A stretch of DNA of 15,805 nt, taken from M55B129 sp034189085. Lineage in GTDB: Bacteria; Bacillota; Dethiobacteria; DTU022. The notes under the pieces were generated by a model. That model made no database searches. It saw nothing but the letters and a program-made list of their open reading frames with translations, and had not been told where the DNA came from. Position numbers and translations under genes: made by a program. The DNA lies in assembly GCA_034189085.1 (NCBI GenBank), contig JAXHVH010000047.1:1-15805 (forward strand), written 5' to 3'. Shown one piece after another: positions 1 to 7,417 of the stretch (its first letter is position 1; every line of letters begins with the position of its first letter).

Positions 1-271
1 ACTTCCCCGGGTAGAACGTTAACTTTCATCCCATCTACCCGCCGCTTTTACTGTGTGGGGTTCGGGCAGTGTCGGACTTAGTTTTGTTAAGCAAACTCAT
101 CCGCCCCTGTTCAGCCTCGTATGCGGTTCTTGTTCATCGGGCCGGGATTTTGCCTCCGGCTTCCTTCAGATTCCGCCTCGCGGCGGACACTTTGCCTTCA
201 GTTAGTGGTTCCCACTGCCAGGCTCACAGCGGACTTTCACCGCCAGGTTAACGCCCATGCCCCGGGCGCAC
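1..271 (-). mobile_element. Group II intron, 5' end (partial), probably class IIC
   Basis: Read on the minus strand from 271, the sequence begins GTGCGCCCGG, matching the GUGYG 5' splice-site consensus of group II introns. It continues with phrases I recognise from domain I of Firmicute introns: GGTGAAAGTCC, AATCTGAAGGAAGC, CCGATGAACAAGAACC and GATGAGTTTGCTTAACAAAAC, ending near CTACCCGGGGAAGT at the window edge. The intron is a self-splicing ribozyme and retroelement. Its reverse transcriptase/maturase ORF and its 3' domains V/VI would lie left of the window and are not visible. The 5' boundary lies two bases past the T-run of a terminator hairpin (275-304), the insertion habit of class IIC introns. 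The class is inferred from that context, not from a folded structure. A 60-codon plus-strand reading frame here (69-251) is antisense to the ribozyme and is not a gene. Confidence 0.82.
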
Positions 272-274
272 TTA

Positions 275-304
275 AAACGGGCCTGATTTGATTCAGGCCC
301 GTTT
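275..304 (-). terminator. Rho-independent terminator of the PilZ gene, occupied by the intron
   Basis: A perfect 12-bp stem, AAACGGGCCTGA with TCAGGCCCGTTT (275-286 and 293-304), encloses a 6-nt loop. On the minus strand it is followed by TTTT, then AA, then the intron's GTGCG. It lies about 100 bp beyond the stop of the minus-strand PilZ gene and is that gene's natural terminator. Further U's that normally complete the tail would now be in the 3' exon beyond the intron. On the plus side the stem is followed by ACTTTTT, so it may work in both directions. Confidence 0.85.
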
Positions 305-407
305 ACTTTTTCTGTTAAACCAGCACTATTCTTTTCCATGGCCAAAAATAAGCTGATAATGTCAGGTTTGCCCCATCACCAGTACCTTACATCAAGCAAA
401 ATCCAGG

Positions 408-1055
408 TTAGTAACGCATCATCTGGCGCTGGAAGAGATAATTTTTCAGGACTTCCAGCATGGTGGAAGAAATTTCTTTTATATCAATGGCAAAGCCTAT
501 TTTCCCTTTGTCCGGTACTTTGTAGCACCTCACCAATTCCCCGGTCATCGAAAGCTCTGTTTCTCCCGGAAGGTGAACAGTCACTGCCAGCAGGCTTCCT
601 TCTTTTAATCGCGGTTCTGAGACCATAACTCCGCTGATGCCGCTCAGGGATATATCAAGGATCTGTCCCGTCACCGATTTTTCTCCCGCCCCGGCAAAAT
701 GGCACGAAAGTTCGGCGCTGAAACGGGAAAAGCGACGCATGGAAGTTTTACCTATTTCTCGTGGTTTGCTGCAGATGAGAAGAGGTATTTTAGCGGGACG
801 GTTCTCAATGACAAAAACGTTGGTTACATAAGCCTGATTTAACAATTCTTCAAAGCGGCGAAGGGTTAATTCCTGACCTTCCTCAATGGGAACGGGGGCA
901 TTATTGACAATAGGAGTCTGCAGCACCAGGTACTCGCTTTCGATGTCCTCCACCTTTGTATCGAACCGCTTGATTATGCCACCATTGGCAACAAACTCCA
1001 GGGTGACAGTTGAACCCGGTTTAAATGCTTCCTCAAGCAGTGAATCTTCACCCAT
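408..1055 (-). CDS. YcgR-like PilZ domain protein (c-di-GMP receptor)
   Basis: This encodes about 215 residues in a two-domain layout. The N-terminal half (about residues 10-95) resembles the YcgR-type PilZN domain. The C-terminal half (about 105-210) is a PilZ domain carrying both parts of the c-di-GMP-binding signature, RRFSR (RxxxR) and DISLSG (D/NxSxxG). Proteins of this build bind cyclic di-GMP and usually act on the flagellar motor, surface polysaccharide or secretion; the partner cannot be told here because no motility genes adjoin. I chose ATG at 1055 because a GAGGGTG Shine-Dalgarno sits about 6 bases upstream; a GTG at 1064 would add MKL. There is no signal peptide or membrane segment. 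The gene is monocistronic, ending at the terminator that now hosts a group II intron. An AT-rich TATAAT-like sequence lies at about 1086-1091 (minus), without a convincing -35 box. Confidence 0.85.
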   Translation of the reverse strand: MGEDSLLEEAFKPGSTVTLEFVANGGIIKRFDTKVEDIESEYLVLQTPIVNNAPVPIEEGQELTLRRFEELLNQAYVTNVFVIENRPAKIPLLICSKPREIGKTSMRRFSRFSAELSCHFAGAGEKSVTGQILDISLSGISGVMVSEPRLKEGSLLAVTVHLPGETELSMTGELVRCYKVPDKGKIGFAIDIKEISSTMLEVLKNYLFQRQMMRY

Positions 1056-1106
1056 CAATTTCACCCTCTTTTCACACTCAATATATTATAATATTGAATT
1101 ATTTAC

Positions 1107-1313
1107 TTAAAACGCCTGGTGGTTGTACAATTCAATGTTTGTTTCTTCTGCATCAAATAAAAAAATCCTGCTCTGATTATGGAGCAGAAAAAATATATGG
1201 GATTTATCAGGAAATATCAAGCCGGTTGTAGCCTGGACTGAAAATCGGATCAGCAAACTGGCAATTTTATCACTGCCCAGCTGTTCCGTATCATTTCTGG
1301 TTTGCAAAGTCAT
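1107..1313 (-). pseudogene. Remnant of a MATE-family efflux transporter (N-terminal fragment)
   Basis: A minus-strand frame starting MTLQTRNDTE continues LGSDKIASLLIRFSVQATTG. This follows the N-terminal pattern of MATE multidrug/Na+ antiporters (LGxxxIxxLLxxFSxPAxxG, the start of the first membrane helix). After about 34 residues the likeness stops. The frame runs through unrelated sequence, including a terminator-like hairpin, to a stop at 1107, whereas an intact MATE protein is about 450 residues. The frame is open up to a TTG at 1391, but the extra upstream residues show no family likeness. No good ribosome-binding site precedes the ATG at 1313. I read this as a decayed gene whose body has been deleted. 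The match is from memory of the family pattern over a short stretch, so it is moderate evidence only. Confidence 0.45.
1159..1187 (-). terminator. Rho-independent terminator-like hairpin (minus strand)
   Basis: Read on the minus strand, CTGCTC, an 8-base loop and GAGCAG form a 6-bp stem, followed by GA and seven T's (1165-1159). It would end transcription entering from the MATE remnant side before it reaches the PilZ gene. The surrounding gap between the PilZ start and the HAD gene (about 400 bases) otherwise holds only the MATE remnant and an AT-rich stretch before PilZ. Confidence 0.55.
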
Positions 1314-1458
1314 ACCCCCGATAAATATTTCCACTAACTTCTCTGCGCAGGGATACAGCATCATTTTACGCCTGATCAGAAATGCACGCAAGGAAGGAAT
1401 TTGACCTGCCCAAAGCCAATAAGAGGAAGAGCCCGAAGAACAGAGGAGACATTGAGCA

Positions 1459-2118
1459 ATGAGAGAGCTTTTTTATAATACCATTCTATTCGATCTCGAT
1501 GGGACCCTGACCGATTCCGCTGCGGGGATTACCCGCTCGGTCAGCTTCGCCCTGCAAAAATTCGGCATGCAGAGAGAACCGGAAACACTCACATCATTCA
1601 TCGGCCCACCCCTGCAGCTTTCTTTCCAGAAGGAATGCGGCTTGAGCGGACCGGATGCTCGCCTGGCTGTGGAGTACTATCGGGAATATTACCGGGATCG
1701 CGGTATTTATGAAAACCGTCTTTATCCCGGTGTTCCGGAAATGCTGACTAAGCTAAATAGAAACGGAGCAAAACTATGCCTGGCCACTTCAAAACCAACT
1801 GTATTCGCTGAAAAAGTGCTCGCTCATTTTAATATTGCCCGTTTTTTTATTCACGTTGCCGGCAGCAATCTTGACGGCAGCAGAGTTGAAAAAAGAGAGA
1901 TTATTGCTCACGTGCTCAGCATGGCCGGATCAGCGGAGACAGCACGACCGGTGATGGTGGGAGATCGTGAACATGATATCATCGGAGCCCACCACTGTGA
2001 GATCGCTTCAATTGCCGTCACCTATGGCTACGGCTCCCTGGAAGCGCTAACCACCGCCTGCCCGGATCATATTGTCAGTTCAGTAAAAACCCTGGAAAGT
2101 TTACTGCTGATATCGTAG
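1459..2118 (+). CDS. HAD-superfamily hydrolase, phosphoglycolate phosphatase (Gph/PpaX)-like
   Basis: This encodes 219 residues, the usual size for HAD subfamily IA phosphatases. All motifs are present. Motif I is FDLDGTLTDS, with nucleophile D12 and acid/base D14. Motif II is CLATSK with T110. The motif III lysine is K145 in VEKREI. Motif IV is MVGDREHDIIGA with D169 and D173. The helical cap between about residues 18 and 85 is the C1 type. The family dephosphorylates small phosphometabolites such as 2-phosphoglycolate, pyrophosphate or nucleotides in the cytoplasm. The motif IV wording, GDREHDIIGA followed by VTYGYGS, fits the Gph/5'-nucleotidase-like branch, but the substrate cannot be fixed from sequence. 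A GAGGAG site lies 10 bases before the ATG. The gene stands alone, and no clear terminator follows. Confidence 0.88.
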   Translation: MRELFYNTILFDLDGTLTDSAAGITRSVSFALQKFGMQREPETLTSFIGPPLQLSFQKECGLSGPDARLAVEYYREYYRDRGIYENRLYPGVPEMLTKLNRNGAKLCLATSKPTVFAEKVLAHFNIARFFIHVAGSNLDGSRVEKREIIAHVLSMAGSAETARPVMVGDREHDIIGAHHCEIASIAVTYGYGSLEALTTACPDHIVSSVKTLESLLLIS

Positions 2119-2293
2119 CTGCCCATCACACTGCCTCCAGCCCGGGTTGAATGATGAACACCGGGGGCAAATTCAGGCTGAGAGCAATGATACTGACTGT
2201 TTTGCAGCAGCATTTATTTTTGAAAATCCAGGACCCGGAATATACTCTCGGATTTCGCCGAAAAATGATCTTTTAAAGGTACGGTTGATGATG

Positions 2294-2321
2294 TATAATA
2301 GTACTAATTAGATAATTAGTA
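2294..2321 (+). promoter_or_regulatory. -10 box and 20-bp palindromic operator upstream of the FmdE gene
   Basis: A consensus TATAAT lies at 2294-2299, preceded at 17 bp by a weak -35 (TTTTAA, 2271-2276). Just behind it, at 2302-2321, is TACTAATTA-GA-TAATTAGTA, a 9+2+9 perfect inverted repeat placed about where transcription would start, typical of a repressor operator. The ribosome-binding site GGGAGG follows at 2328-2333. A related 20-bp site occurs at 2965-2984 before the transporter operon. The regulator is not encoded in this window. The rest of the 220-base gap after the HAD gene shows nothing recognisable. Confidence 0.6.
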
Positions 2322-2338
2322 ACACCAGGGAGGCTATT

Positions 2339-2941
2339 ATGACCCGAACAATGCCGAAATGGGATAACGTAGTTGCTTTTCACGGCCACAGGTGCATGGG
2401 GCTGGCAACCGGATACCGGGTTGCAGAGGCAGCCCTTCAAGCGCTGCAGAGCGGACGAGACATTGATGAAGAGCTTGTAGCCATCGTCGAGAACGACAGC
2501 TGCGCTGTAGATGCGATCCAGTATGTAACAGGATGTACCCTGGGTAAGGGCAACCTTATTTTCAGGGATTACGGCAAACAGGCCTACAATTTTGCCCGCC
2601 ACAGCGATGGGAAAGCGGTGCGGATTATTCCCCGCAGCCGTGAAGGGAAAACCCAGCGTGAGCTCAACGAGCTGCGGCGCAAAATTTTTACCGGAAATCC
2701 AACTGAAGAAGAACGCAAACGTTTTGCCGACCTTAATACCCAGGCTATTACTGAATACCTGGCCGCCCCCCTGAAAGAGGTGGTAGAGATTAAAAACACG
2801 GCTATCAAAATACCGGAAAAAGCGCGTATCTTCAATTCTATTACCTGCGCTGAATGCGGAGAAAAAGTTATGGAACCGCGAGCCCGGGTTAAAAATGAAA
2901 AGATGGTCTGTATACCCTGCGCAGATTCCTATGAGCGCTGA
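2339..2941 (+). CDS. FmdE-family protein (formylmethanofuran dehydrogenase subunit E-like) with C-terminal zinc ribbon
   Basis: This encodes 200 residues. The N-terminal FmdE domain (about 5-150) has the family's metal-ligand-like motifs FHGHRCMG (H15, H17, C19) and ENDSCAVDAIQ followed by VTGCTLGKGN (C55, D58, C66). A charged linker leads to a C-terminal zinc ribbon, C170-x2-C173 and C191-x2-C194. In methanogens the name refers to a subunit associated with the Mo/W formylmethanofuran dehydrogenase. Bacteria without that enzyme carry stand-alone FmdE proteins of unsettled, probably metal-binding, role. No signal peptide is visible, so it is cytoplasmic. Next come an oligopeptide/nickel-type ABC importer and an AOR gene, with a shared palindrome upstream of the importer, so a role in sensing, storing or handing over a metal or metal chelate is my inference. 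GGGAGG lies 5 bases before the ATG. Confidence 0.85.
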   Translation: MTRTMPKWDNVVAFHGHRCMGLATGYRVAEAALQALQSGRDIDEELVAIVENDSCAVDAIQYVTGCTLGKGNLIFRDYGKQAYNFARHSDGKAVRIIPRSREGKTQRELNELRRKIFTGNPTEEERKRFADLNTQAITEYLAAPLKEVVEIKNTAIKIPEKARIFNSITCAECGEKVMEPRARVKNEKMVCIPCADSYER

Positions 2942-2964
2942 TCATTTTTTTAACAATGCCGTGT

Positions 2965-2984
2965 TACAAATCATTAAATTAGTA
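2965..2984 (+). promoter_or_regulatory. Second, imperfect copy of the palindromic operator, before the importer operon
   Basis: TACAAATCAT-TAAATTAGTA matches the 2302-2321 palindrome at 15 of 20 positions; its right half AATTAGTA is identical and its left half keeps TAC.AAT.A. It lies about 40 bp upstream of the binding-protein start, in the 80-bp gap after the FmdE gene. That position suggests a promoter or internal promoter under the same repressor. A possible -10, TAATAC, overlaps its right end (2983-2988), with no good -35. Confidence 0.4.
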
Positions 2985-3021
2985 ATACTGCCGCTCTAAT
3001 CTCCTGGAGGGGGACCCTTAA

Positions 3022-4590
3022 ATGAAACATTATTCGACAATATGTTTATTCATTGTTTCACTGGCCTTCTTTACACTCTGCGGCTGTGCAGGCTCATCAG
3101 AAATAACTGAAAACGATGCGGGGAAAGAAGATGAGCTTATAACTGTGCGTCTTCCGGGCGGTGACTGGGGTTTCCCCACTCCCTTTGCCCACTACGCCCG
3201 TGGTCCGGGTGTGTCACATATGCGTTATATCTTCGACTCTTTGCTGGAAAAAAATGAAGAGGGACTGATCCCCTGGCTGGCCGAAGATTACGAGATCCTG
3301 GAAGGCGGAACCCGCTGCCTCTTTCACCTGCGGCCAGATGTCTACTGGCACGACGGAACTGCGCTCACTGCAGACGATGTGACTTTTTCTTTCAATTACT
3401 ACCGGGAACACCTGCCGGTCTGGATTGACGACCCGCTGATCCTGAGTAATGAGTACCTGCTCAGTATCGGAAAAAACGGCGAATGGACAGTAGAATTTAT
3501 TCTCGCCTCTCCAAACGCCACCTTTCTGGAAAAAGCAGGGCGCCTGCCAATTATACCGGCTCATATCTGGAGCGGGATTGAGCGGCCGGATGAATTTAAT
3601 GAACCTGAAGCGTTAACCGGCAGCGGACCCTACATCTTAACCGACTACAGCAAAGAACATGGCACTTACCGCTATACAGCCAACCAGAAGTACTGGGGGC
3701 CACAACCACGAATAGATATTCTTGAATTCATTCCCGTAGGCGATGAGGTCCTGGCCCTGGAAAACGGAGACATCCACTTCGCCCGGGTTCCCGCCGACCT
3801 CCTGGAACGTTTTACCGATAACCCACTCTATGAAATAATGGAACAGCCCGCCTTCTGGGGCTATCGCCTTCGTTTCAACATGGTCGGCCTGCCTGAATTC
3901 CGGCAGAAAGAACTGCGGCAGGCTTTTGCCCTGGCCATTAACCGGAACGAACTGGTGGAAAAAATCGCCCGCGGACAGGGCATCCCGGGTAGTATGGGTA
4001 TGCTCTCTCCCCATCACCGCTGGTTCAACCCCAATCTGCCTGCTTATGAATATGACCCGGAAAAAGCAACCGAGATACTGTCTTCACTGGAGACACCAGC
4101 CAGGGAGAGCTATGAACTACTGGTCGGTGAAGATGCCGAAGTGCGCATCGGAGAACTGCTCAAAGAGCAGCTGGTTAGAACAGGCTTAAATCTAACAATT
4201 GCTCCCGCCGACTTGAAAACACGGGACAGCAGGATCATTGAAGGCAATTACGATCTAGCCCTGGTGGGGCACGGCGCCTGGGGCACCGATCCGGACTACC
4301 TGCGACAGCGCTACAGCGAGGAAACTAAGGATTGGCTCAACGGCACTCCAGGCTACAATAACAGTGCCTTCAGCAAACTGGCCGAGAAACAGGTCCGGGA
4401 GATGGACGAAGAAAAACGGCGGGAGATAATCATGGAAATGCAGGAAATCCTGGCAGAAGATGTCCCCGATATTCCCCTTTACCTGAGGGCAACGGTGAAT
4501 GTTTACCGCCGCGATATCTATGACGGGTGGATACATATATACGATCACCATGAGCCAACACATAATAAACTGTCTTATCTTGAGAGATAA
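3022..4590 (+). CDS. ABC importer substrate-binding lipoprotein, oligopeptide/nickel (SBP_bac_5) family
   Basis: This encodes 522 residues, a usual length for cluster C (DppA/OppA/NikA-type) binding proteins. The N-terminus is a lipoprotein signal: a positive MKHYS start, a hydrophobic stretch, and the lipobox LCGC with lipidated C22, so it is anchored outside the membrane. Family hallmarks follow: YIFDSLLEKNEEG, WHDGTALTADDVTFSF near residue 115, GSGPYILTDY near 200, and LRQAFALAINRNELVEKIA near 300. The C-terminal lobe contains ELLKEQLVRTGLNL. These proteins deliver peptides, Ni/Co chelates, opines or siderophore-like chelates; the ligand cannot be read from the sequence. It heads an operon with the ATPase and two permeases. 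A strong GGAGGGGG site precedes the ATG. The FmdE neighbour makes a metal chelate as plausible as a peptide, but this is inference. Confidence 0.88.
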   Translation: MKHYSTICLFIVSLAFFTLCGCAGSSEITENDAGKEDELITVRLPGGDWGFPTPFAHYARGPGVSHMRYIFDSLLEKNEEGLIPWLAEDYEILEGGTRCLFHLRPDVYWHDGTALTADDVTFSFNYYREHLPVWIDDPLILSNEYLLSIGKNGEWTVEFILASPNATFLEKAGRLPIIPAHIWSGIERPDEFNEPEALTGSGPYILTDYSKEHGTYRYTANQKYWGPQPRIDILEFIPVGDEVLALENGDIHFARVPADLLERFTDNPLYEIMEQPAFWGYRLRFNMVGLPEFRQKELRQAFALAINRNELVEKIARGQGIPGSMGMLSPHHRWFNPNLPAYEYDPEKATEILSSLETPARESYELLVGEDAEVRIGELLKEQLVRTGLNLTIAPADLKTRDSRIIEGNYDLALVGHGAWGTDPDYLRQRYSEETKDWLNGTPGYNNSAFSKLAEKQVREMDEEKRREIIMEMQEILAEDVPDIPLYLRATVNVYRRDIYDGWIHIYDHHEPTHNKLSYLER

Positions 4591-4595
4591 GGCAG
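4570..4595 (+). promoter_or_regulatory. Intercistronic hairpin over the binding-protein stop codon
   Basis: CTGTCTTATCT, loop TGAG and AGATAAGGCAG form an 11-bp stem with one G-U pair. It spans the TAA stop of the binding protein. No U-run follows, so it is not a simple terminator. Such hairpins often protect the upstream message so that binding protein exceeds transporter. It would also mask the AAGG preceding the ATG at 4600, which favours the downstream start at 4633 for the ATPase. Confidence 0.45.
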
Positions 4596-4632
4596 CGGAA
4601 TGATACTACACGAAGGCAGAAAGGACTTACCG

Positions 4633-6381
4633 ATGCGCAAACGGAAAAACCGCTCCCCGGAAAACTACTGTGAAGTTCTGCTGGCAGTAAAAAACCTGAC
4701 CGTGGAATACGGTAACAGGAAAGGGACAATCAGGGCTCTCCAAGACATCTCTTTTACTCTGTCCGGCCGGCAAAACCTGGGTATCATCGGTGAATCGGGC
4801 AGCGGGAAAACCACCCTCGCCCTCTCCCTTCTGGGGTTAATTGGCAAACCACATTCCGTTACCGGATCAGTACAGCTTGGGGGGGAAAACATTCTCGTTC
4901 TGCCCGAAGAAGAGAGGAAAAAACTGCGCTGGTCCCGGATCGCCCTGGTCTTTCAAAATGCCCTGGAGATTCTGAACCCCGTCCTAACGATCGGTGAACA
5001 GATCGGGGAAACATTGCACTGCCACCGCGGTTTAACCGGAAAAGCACTGGAACAGGAATTGCTTATGCTTTTCAACCTGGTGGGGCTGGAATATTTCTGG
5101 CACCGTGCTTACCCTCACCAGCTGTCCGGCGGTATGCGCCAGCGGGTTCTTCTGGCCATGGCCATTTCATGCCACCCGGAAGTGCTGGTGGTCGATGAAC
5201 CGACTTCTTCTCTCGATACCCTGGCACGCAAAGAAATTTTGGCTATGCTTAAAGATTTACAGCAAAAAATAGGCTTCGCCATGGTTATCATCTCCCATGA
5301 TCTGGCCGTCATGGAAGAACTGGCTGAAGATCTGCTGGTCCTGTACAGCGGTGAAGTGATGGAATCCGGCGCCACAACCCCGCTTATTGATCGACCTCTG
5401 CATCCTTACACCCGGGGCTTGCTAAACTCCTCCATTGAGATCCACCCCTATAAGGACCTCTGGGGCATCCCGGGTGAAGCAGCCGGGGAATGGAAAACAG
5501 ATTGCTGTGTCTTTGCCGGACGCTGCACCCAGAGTCTGCACCGGTGCCTCAATGAAAAACCATCCCTGGTGGATACAGGTGCCGGGCGGCTGGTCCGCTG
5601 CCACCGCGGCGGCATTGTCCGCTTGCTGCAGGCTGAAGGAATCAACAAAACCTTCTCCCTGAACGGCCGCCGCATTGAAGCGCTGAAAAATGTCAGCCTC
5701 AATCTTTACCACGGGGAAACAGCAGCCCTGGTGGGAGCCACCGGATCTGGAAAATCAACCCTGGCTCATATCCTGGCCGGCCTTGATTCCCCCGACAGCG
5801 GAAAAGTTGTCTTCGACGGGCAGCCGGTCAGGGGCGGTGAAGCCCACCGCCGGGAAAGGGGCATCCAGCTTGTAATGCAGGATCCCTTCAGTTCAGTGAG
5901 CCACCGGTTGACAGTTTTTGAAGCAATTGCCGAACCGCTGGTGATCAATAAGATTTGCCCGCCTGCCATCCAGATGAAGCGGGTCAAGGAAGCGCTTAAA
6001 GCGGTCCAGATGCCGAACGAAGAAAACTTTCTGAAACGTTATTGTCATGCCCTGAGCGGGGGCCAGCGCCAGCGCCTGGCTATTGCCCGGGCCCTGGTCA
6101 TGAAACCTGTTCTCCTGCTGGCTGATGAGATTACTTCCATGCTCGATGTTTCCACCCAGGCTAACCTGATGCGTCTTCTCAAGGGCTTGCAGTATAGCTT
6201 CGGTTTCACCATGCTTTACATCACCCACGATCTGGATCTGGCCCGCAAGGTGTCCGAAAGAGCTATTGTTCTTCATGAAGGGGAGATCGCCGAAGAAGGC
6301 TCCATTCACCAGATCAGCCGACACACATGCTGTCAGCCGTCAGGTAAACTTTTTGAAGCGGGGTTGCATATTCATCAATGA
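4633..6381 (+). CDS. Fused double ATPase of an oligopeptide/nickel-type ABC importer (DppD-DppF fusion)
   Basis: This encodes 582 residues from ATG 4633 (AAAGGA site 7 bases upstream); an ATG at 4600 would add 11 residues. It contains two complete nucleotide-binding domains. Domain 1 has Walker A GESGSGKT (53-60), signature LSGGMRQR (164-171) and Walker B VLVVDE (184-189). It is followed by the oligo_HPY-type tail (RPLHPYTRGLL) with four cysteines at about 292, 298, 305 and 323, the Cys set found at this place in DppD-type ATPases. Domain 2 has Walker A GATGSGKS (368-375), signature LSGGQRQR (474-481) and Walker B LLLADE (494-499). Single-chain pairs of this kind occur in known importers such as GsiA and YejF. 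It powers import by the two permeases encoded next. Its TGA overlaps the first permease's ATG by 4 bases, so translation is coupled. Confidence 0.92.
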   Translation: MRKRKNRSPENYCEVLLAVKNLTVEYGNRKGTIRALQDISFTLSGRQNLGIIGESGSGKTTLALSLLGLIGKPHSVTGSVQLGGENILVLPEEERKKLRWSRIALVFQNALEILNPVLTIGEQIGETLHCHRGLTGKALEQELLMLFNLVGLEYFWHRAYPHQLSGGMRQRVLLAMAISCHPEVLVVDEPTSSLDTLARKEILAMLKDLQQKIGFAMVIISHDLAVMEELAEDLLVLYSGEVMESGATTPLIDRPLHPYTRGLLNSSIEIHPYKDLWGIPGEAAGEWKTDCCVFAGRCTQSLHRCLNEKPSLVDTGAGRLVRCHRGGIVRLLQAEGINKTFSLNGRRIEALKNVSLNLYHGETAALVGATGSGKSTLAHILAGLDSPDSGKVVFDGQPVRGGEAHRRERGIQLVMQDPFSSVSHRLTVFEAIAEPLVINKICPPAIQMKRVKEALKAVQMPNEENFLKRYCHALSGGQRQRLAIARALVMKPVLLLADEITSMLDVSTQANLMRLLKGLQYSFGFTMLYITHDLDLARKVSERAIVLHEGEIAEEGSIHQISRHTCCQPSGKLFEAGLHIHQ

Positions 6382-7394
6382 AGTCACGCCTGCTTGAGTA
6401 TCTGATCACTTTCCTGGTGATTATCACCATCAATTTCGCCCTGCCCCGGATGATGCCCGGGGATCCATTTTTGCAGTTATATTCAGCCGGCGGCGAGACA
6501 GGCGTTTCCTATACTGAGGAGCAGAGGGAATATTTCGTTTCGTATTACGGTCTCGATCGCCCGGCAGGAATACAGTATTTCTCCTATCTCGGCGGGCTTC
6601 TCAAGGGCGATCTTGGTTTCAGCTACTATTTCAAGGACTCAGTAGCGTCAATGATTTTCCACCGACTGCCCTGGACCCTGCTGCTCATTACCGCGGCTAC
6701 CGGGCTGAGCCTGGTTGCAGGCATACTGCTGGGCAGTTTTGCCGCCTGGCGACGCGGGCAACGATCCGAACAGGCTTTATATCTTTTCATGGTAACAATT
6801 AGTGAAATCCCTGCTTTCCTGGTCGGGCTGGTCCTGCTGGTCCTGCTGGCCGCCGGGGCGGGCCTTTTTCCCCTCTCCGGAGCAATAACCCACTTTTCAC
6901 GTTTCAATACAACCTGGGCTCAGATACTCGACATTTTGCATCATGCAGCCCTGCCGGTTCTGACCCTGGCTATTGCCCGGGCAGGAGGCTTTTTTCTGCT
7001 GGTGCGTAACAGCCTGGGTACAGTTTTAACCCGCGATTACATGCGCACGGCCAGGGCCAAGGGGTTATCGGAAAGACGAATTCGTTATCGTCACGCTCTG
7101 CGCAATGCCTTACTACCACTGGTTACCCGCACGGCCATGCAGATGGGAGCGATCGTCGGGGGGGCTGTCCTGGTTGAAAATGTTTTTGCCTATCCCGGCC
7201 TGGGACGCCTGATGTACGAAGCTGTCTTTGTCAGGGATTACCCGCTGCTCCAGGGCATTTTCCTCGTTCTGGCCGTAGCGGTGCTGGCAGCCAACCTGCT
7301 GGCCGATATCCTTTACCGAAAGCTGGATCCGCGGATAGTTTCCGCATTCAAGACAACTGACAGACCTGCAGTGAAAGACAGGCCCGGAAGCTGA
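6378..7394 (+). CDS. ABC importer permease, DppB/OppB/NikB type
   Basis: This encodes 338 residues with about six membrane segments. The N-terminal helix (about 5-24) is followed by PRMMPGDPF, the usual N-terminal mark of the DppB branch (PGDP). A periplasmic stretch with YGLDRP and GDLGFSYYFKDSV follows, then the permease core. The cytoplasmic coupling (EAA) loop reads RTARAKGLSERRIRYRHALRNALLPL near residues 215-245. Near the end comes VLVENVFAYPGLGRLMYEAVFVRDYPLLQG, standard for this family. It forms the heteromeric transmembrane channel with the next gene's product. The start overlaps the ATPase stop (ATGA) and has no strong Shine-Dalgarno of its own, consistent with coupling. Confidence 0.92.
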   Translation: MKSRLLEYLITFLVIITINFALPRMMPGDPFLQLYSAGGETGVSYTEEQREYFVSYYGLDRPAGIQYFSYLGGLLKGDLGFSYYFKDSVASMIFHRLPWTLLLITAATGLSLVAGILLGSFAAWRRGQRSEQALYLFMVTISEIPAFLVGLVLLVLLAAGAGLFPLSGAITHFSRFNTTWAQILDILHHAALPVLTLAIARAGGFFLLVRNSLGTVLTRDYMRTARAKGLSERRIRYRHALRNALLPLVTRTAMQMGAIVGGAVLVENVFAYPGLGRLMYEAVFVRDYPLLQGIFLVLAVAVLAANLLADILYRKLDPRIVSAFKTTDRPAVKDRPGS

Positions 7395-7417
7395 TTGTCT
7401 GAAGGAGAAATCTTTTC

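Noticed and set aside
69..251. 60-residue plus-strand frame that looks like a widespread hypothetical protein
   Set aside because: It is antisense to conserved group II intron domain I sequence; its recurrence in genomes follows from intron copies, not from a protein.
2138..2165. Terminator after the HAD phosphatase gene
   Set aside because: The CCCGG...CCGGG pairing is only about five bases around a long loop and has no T-run.
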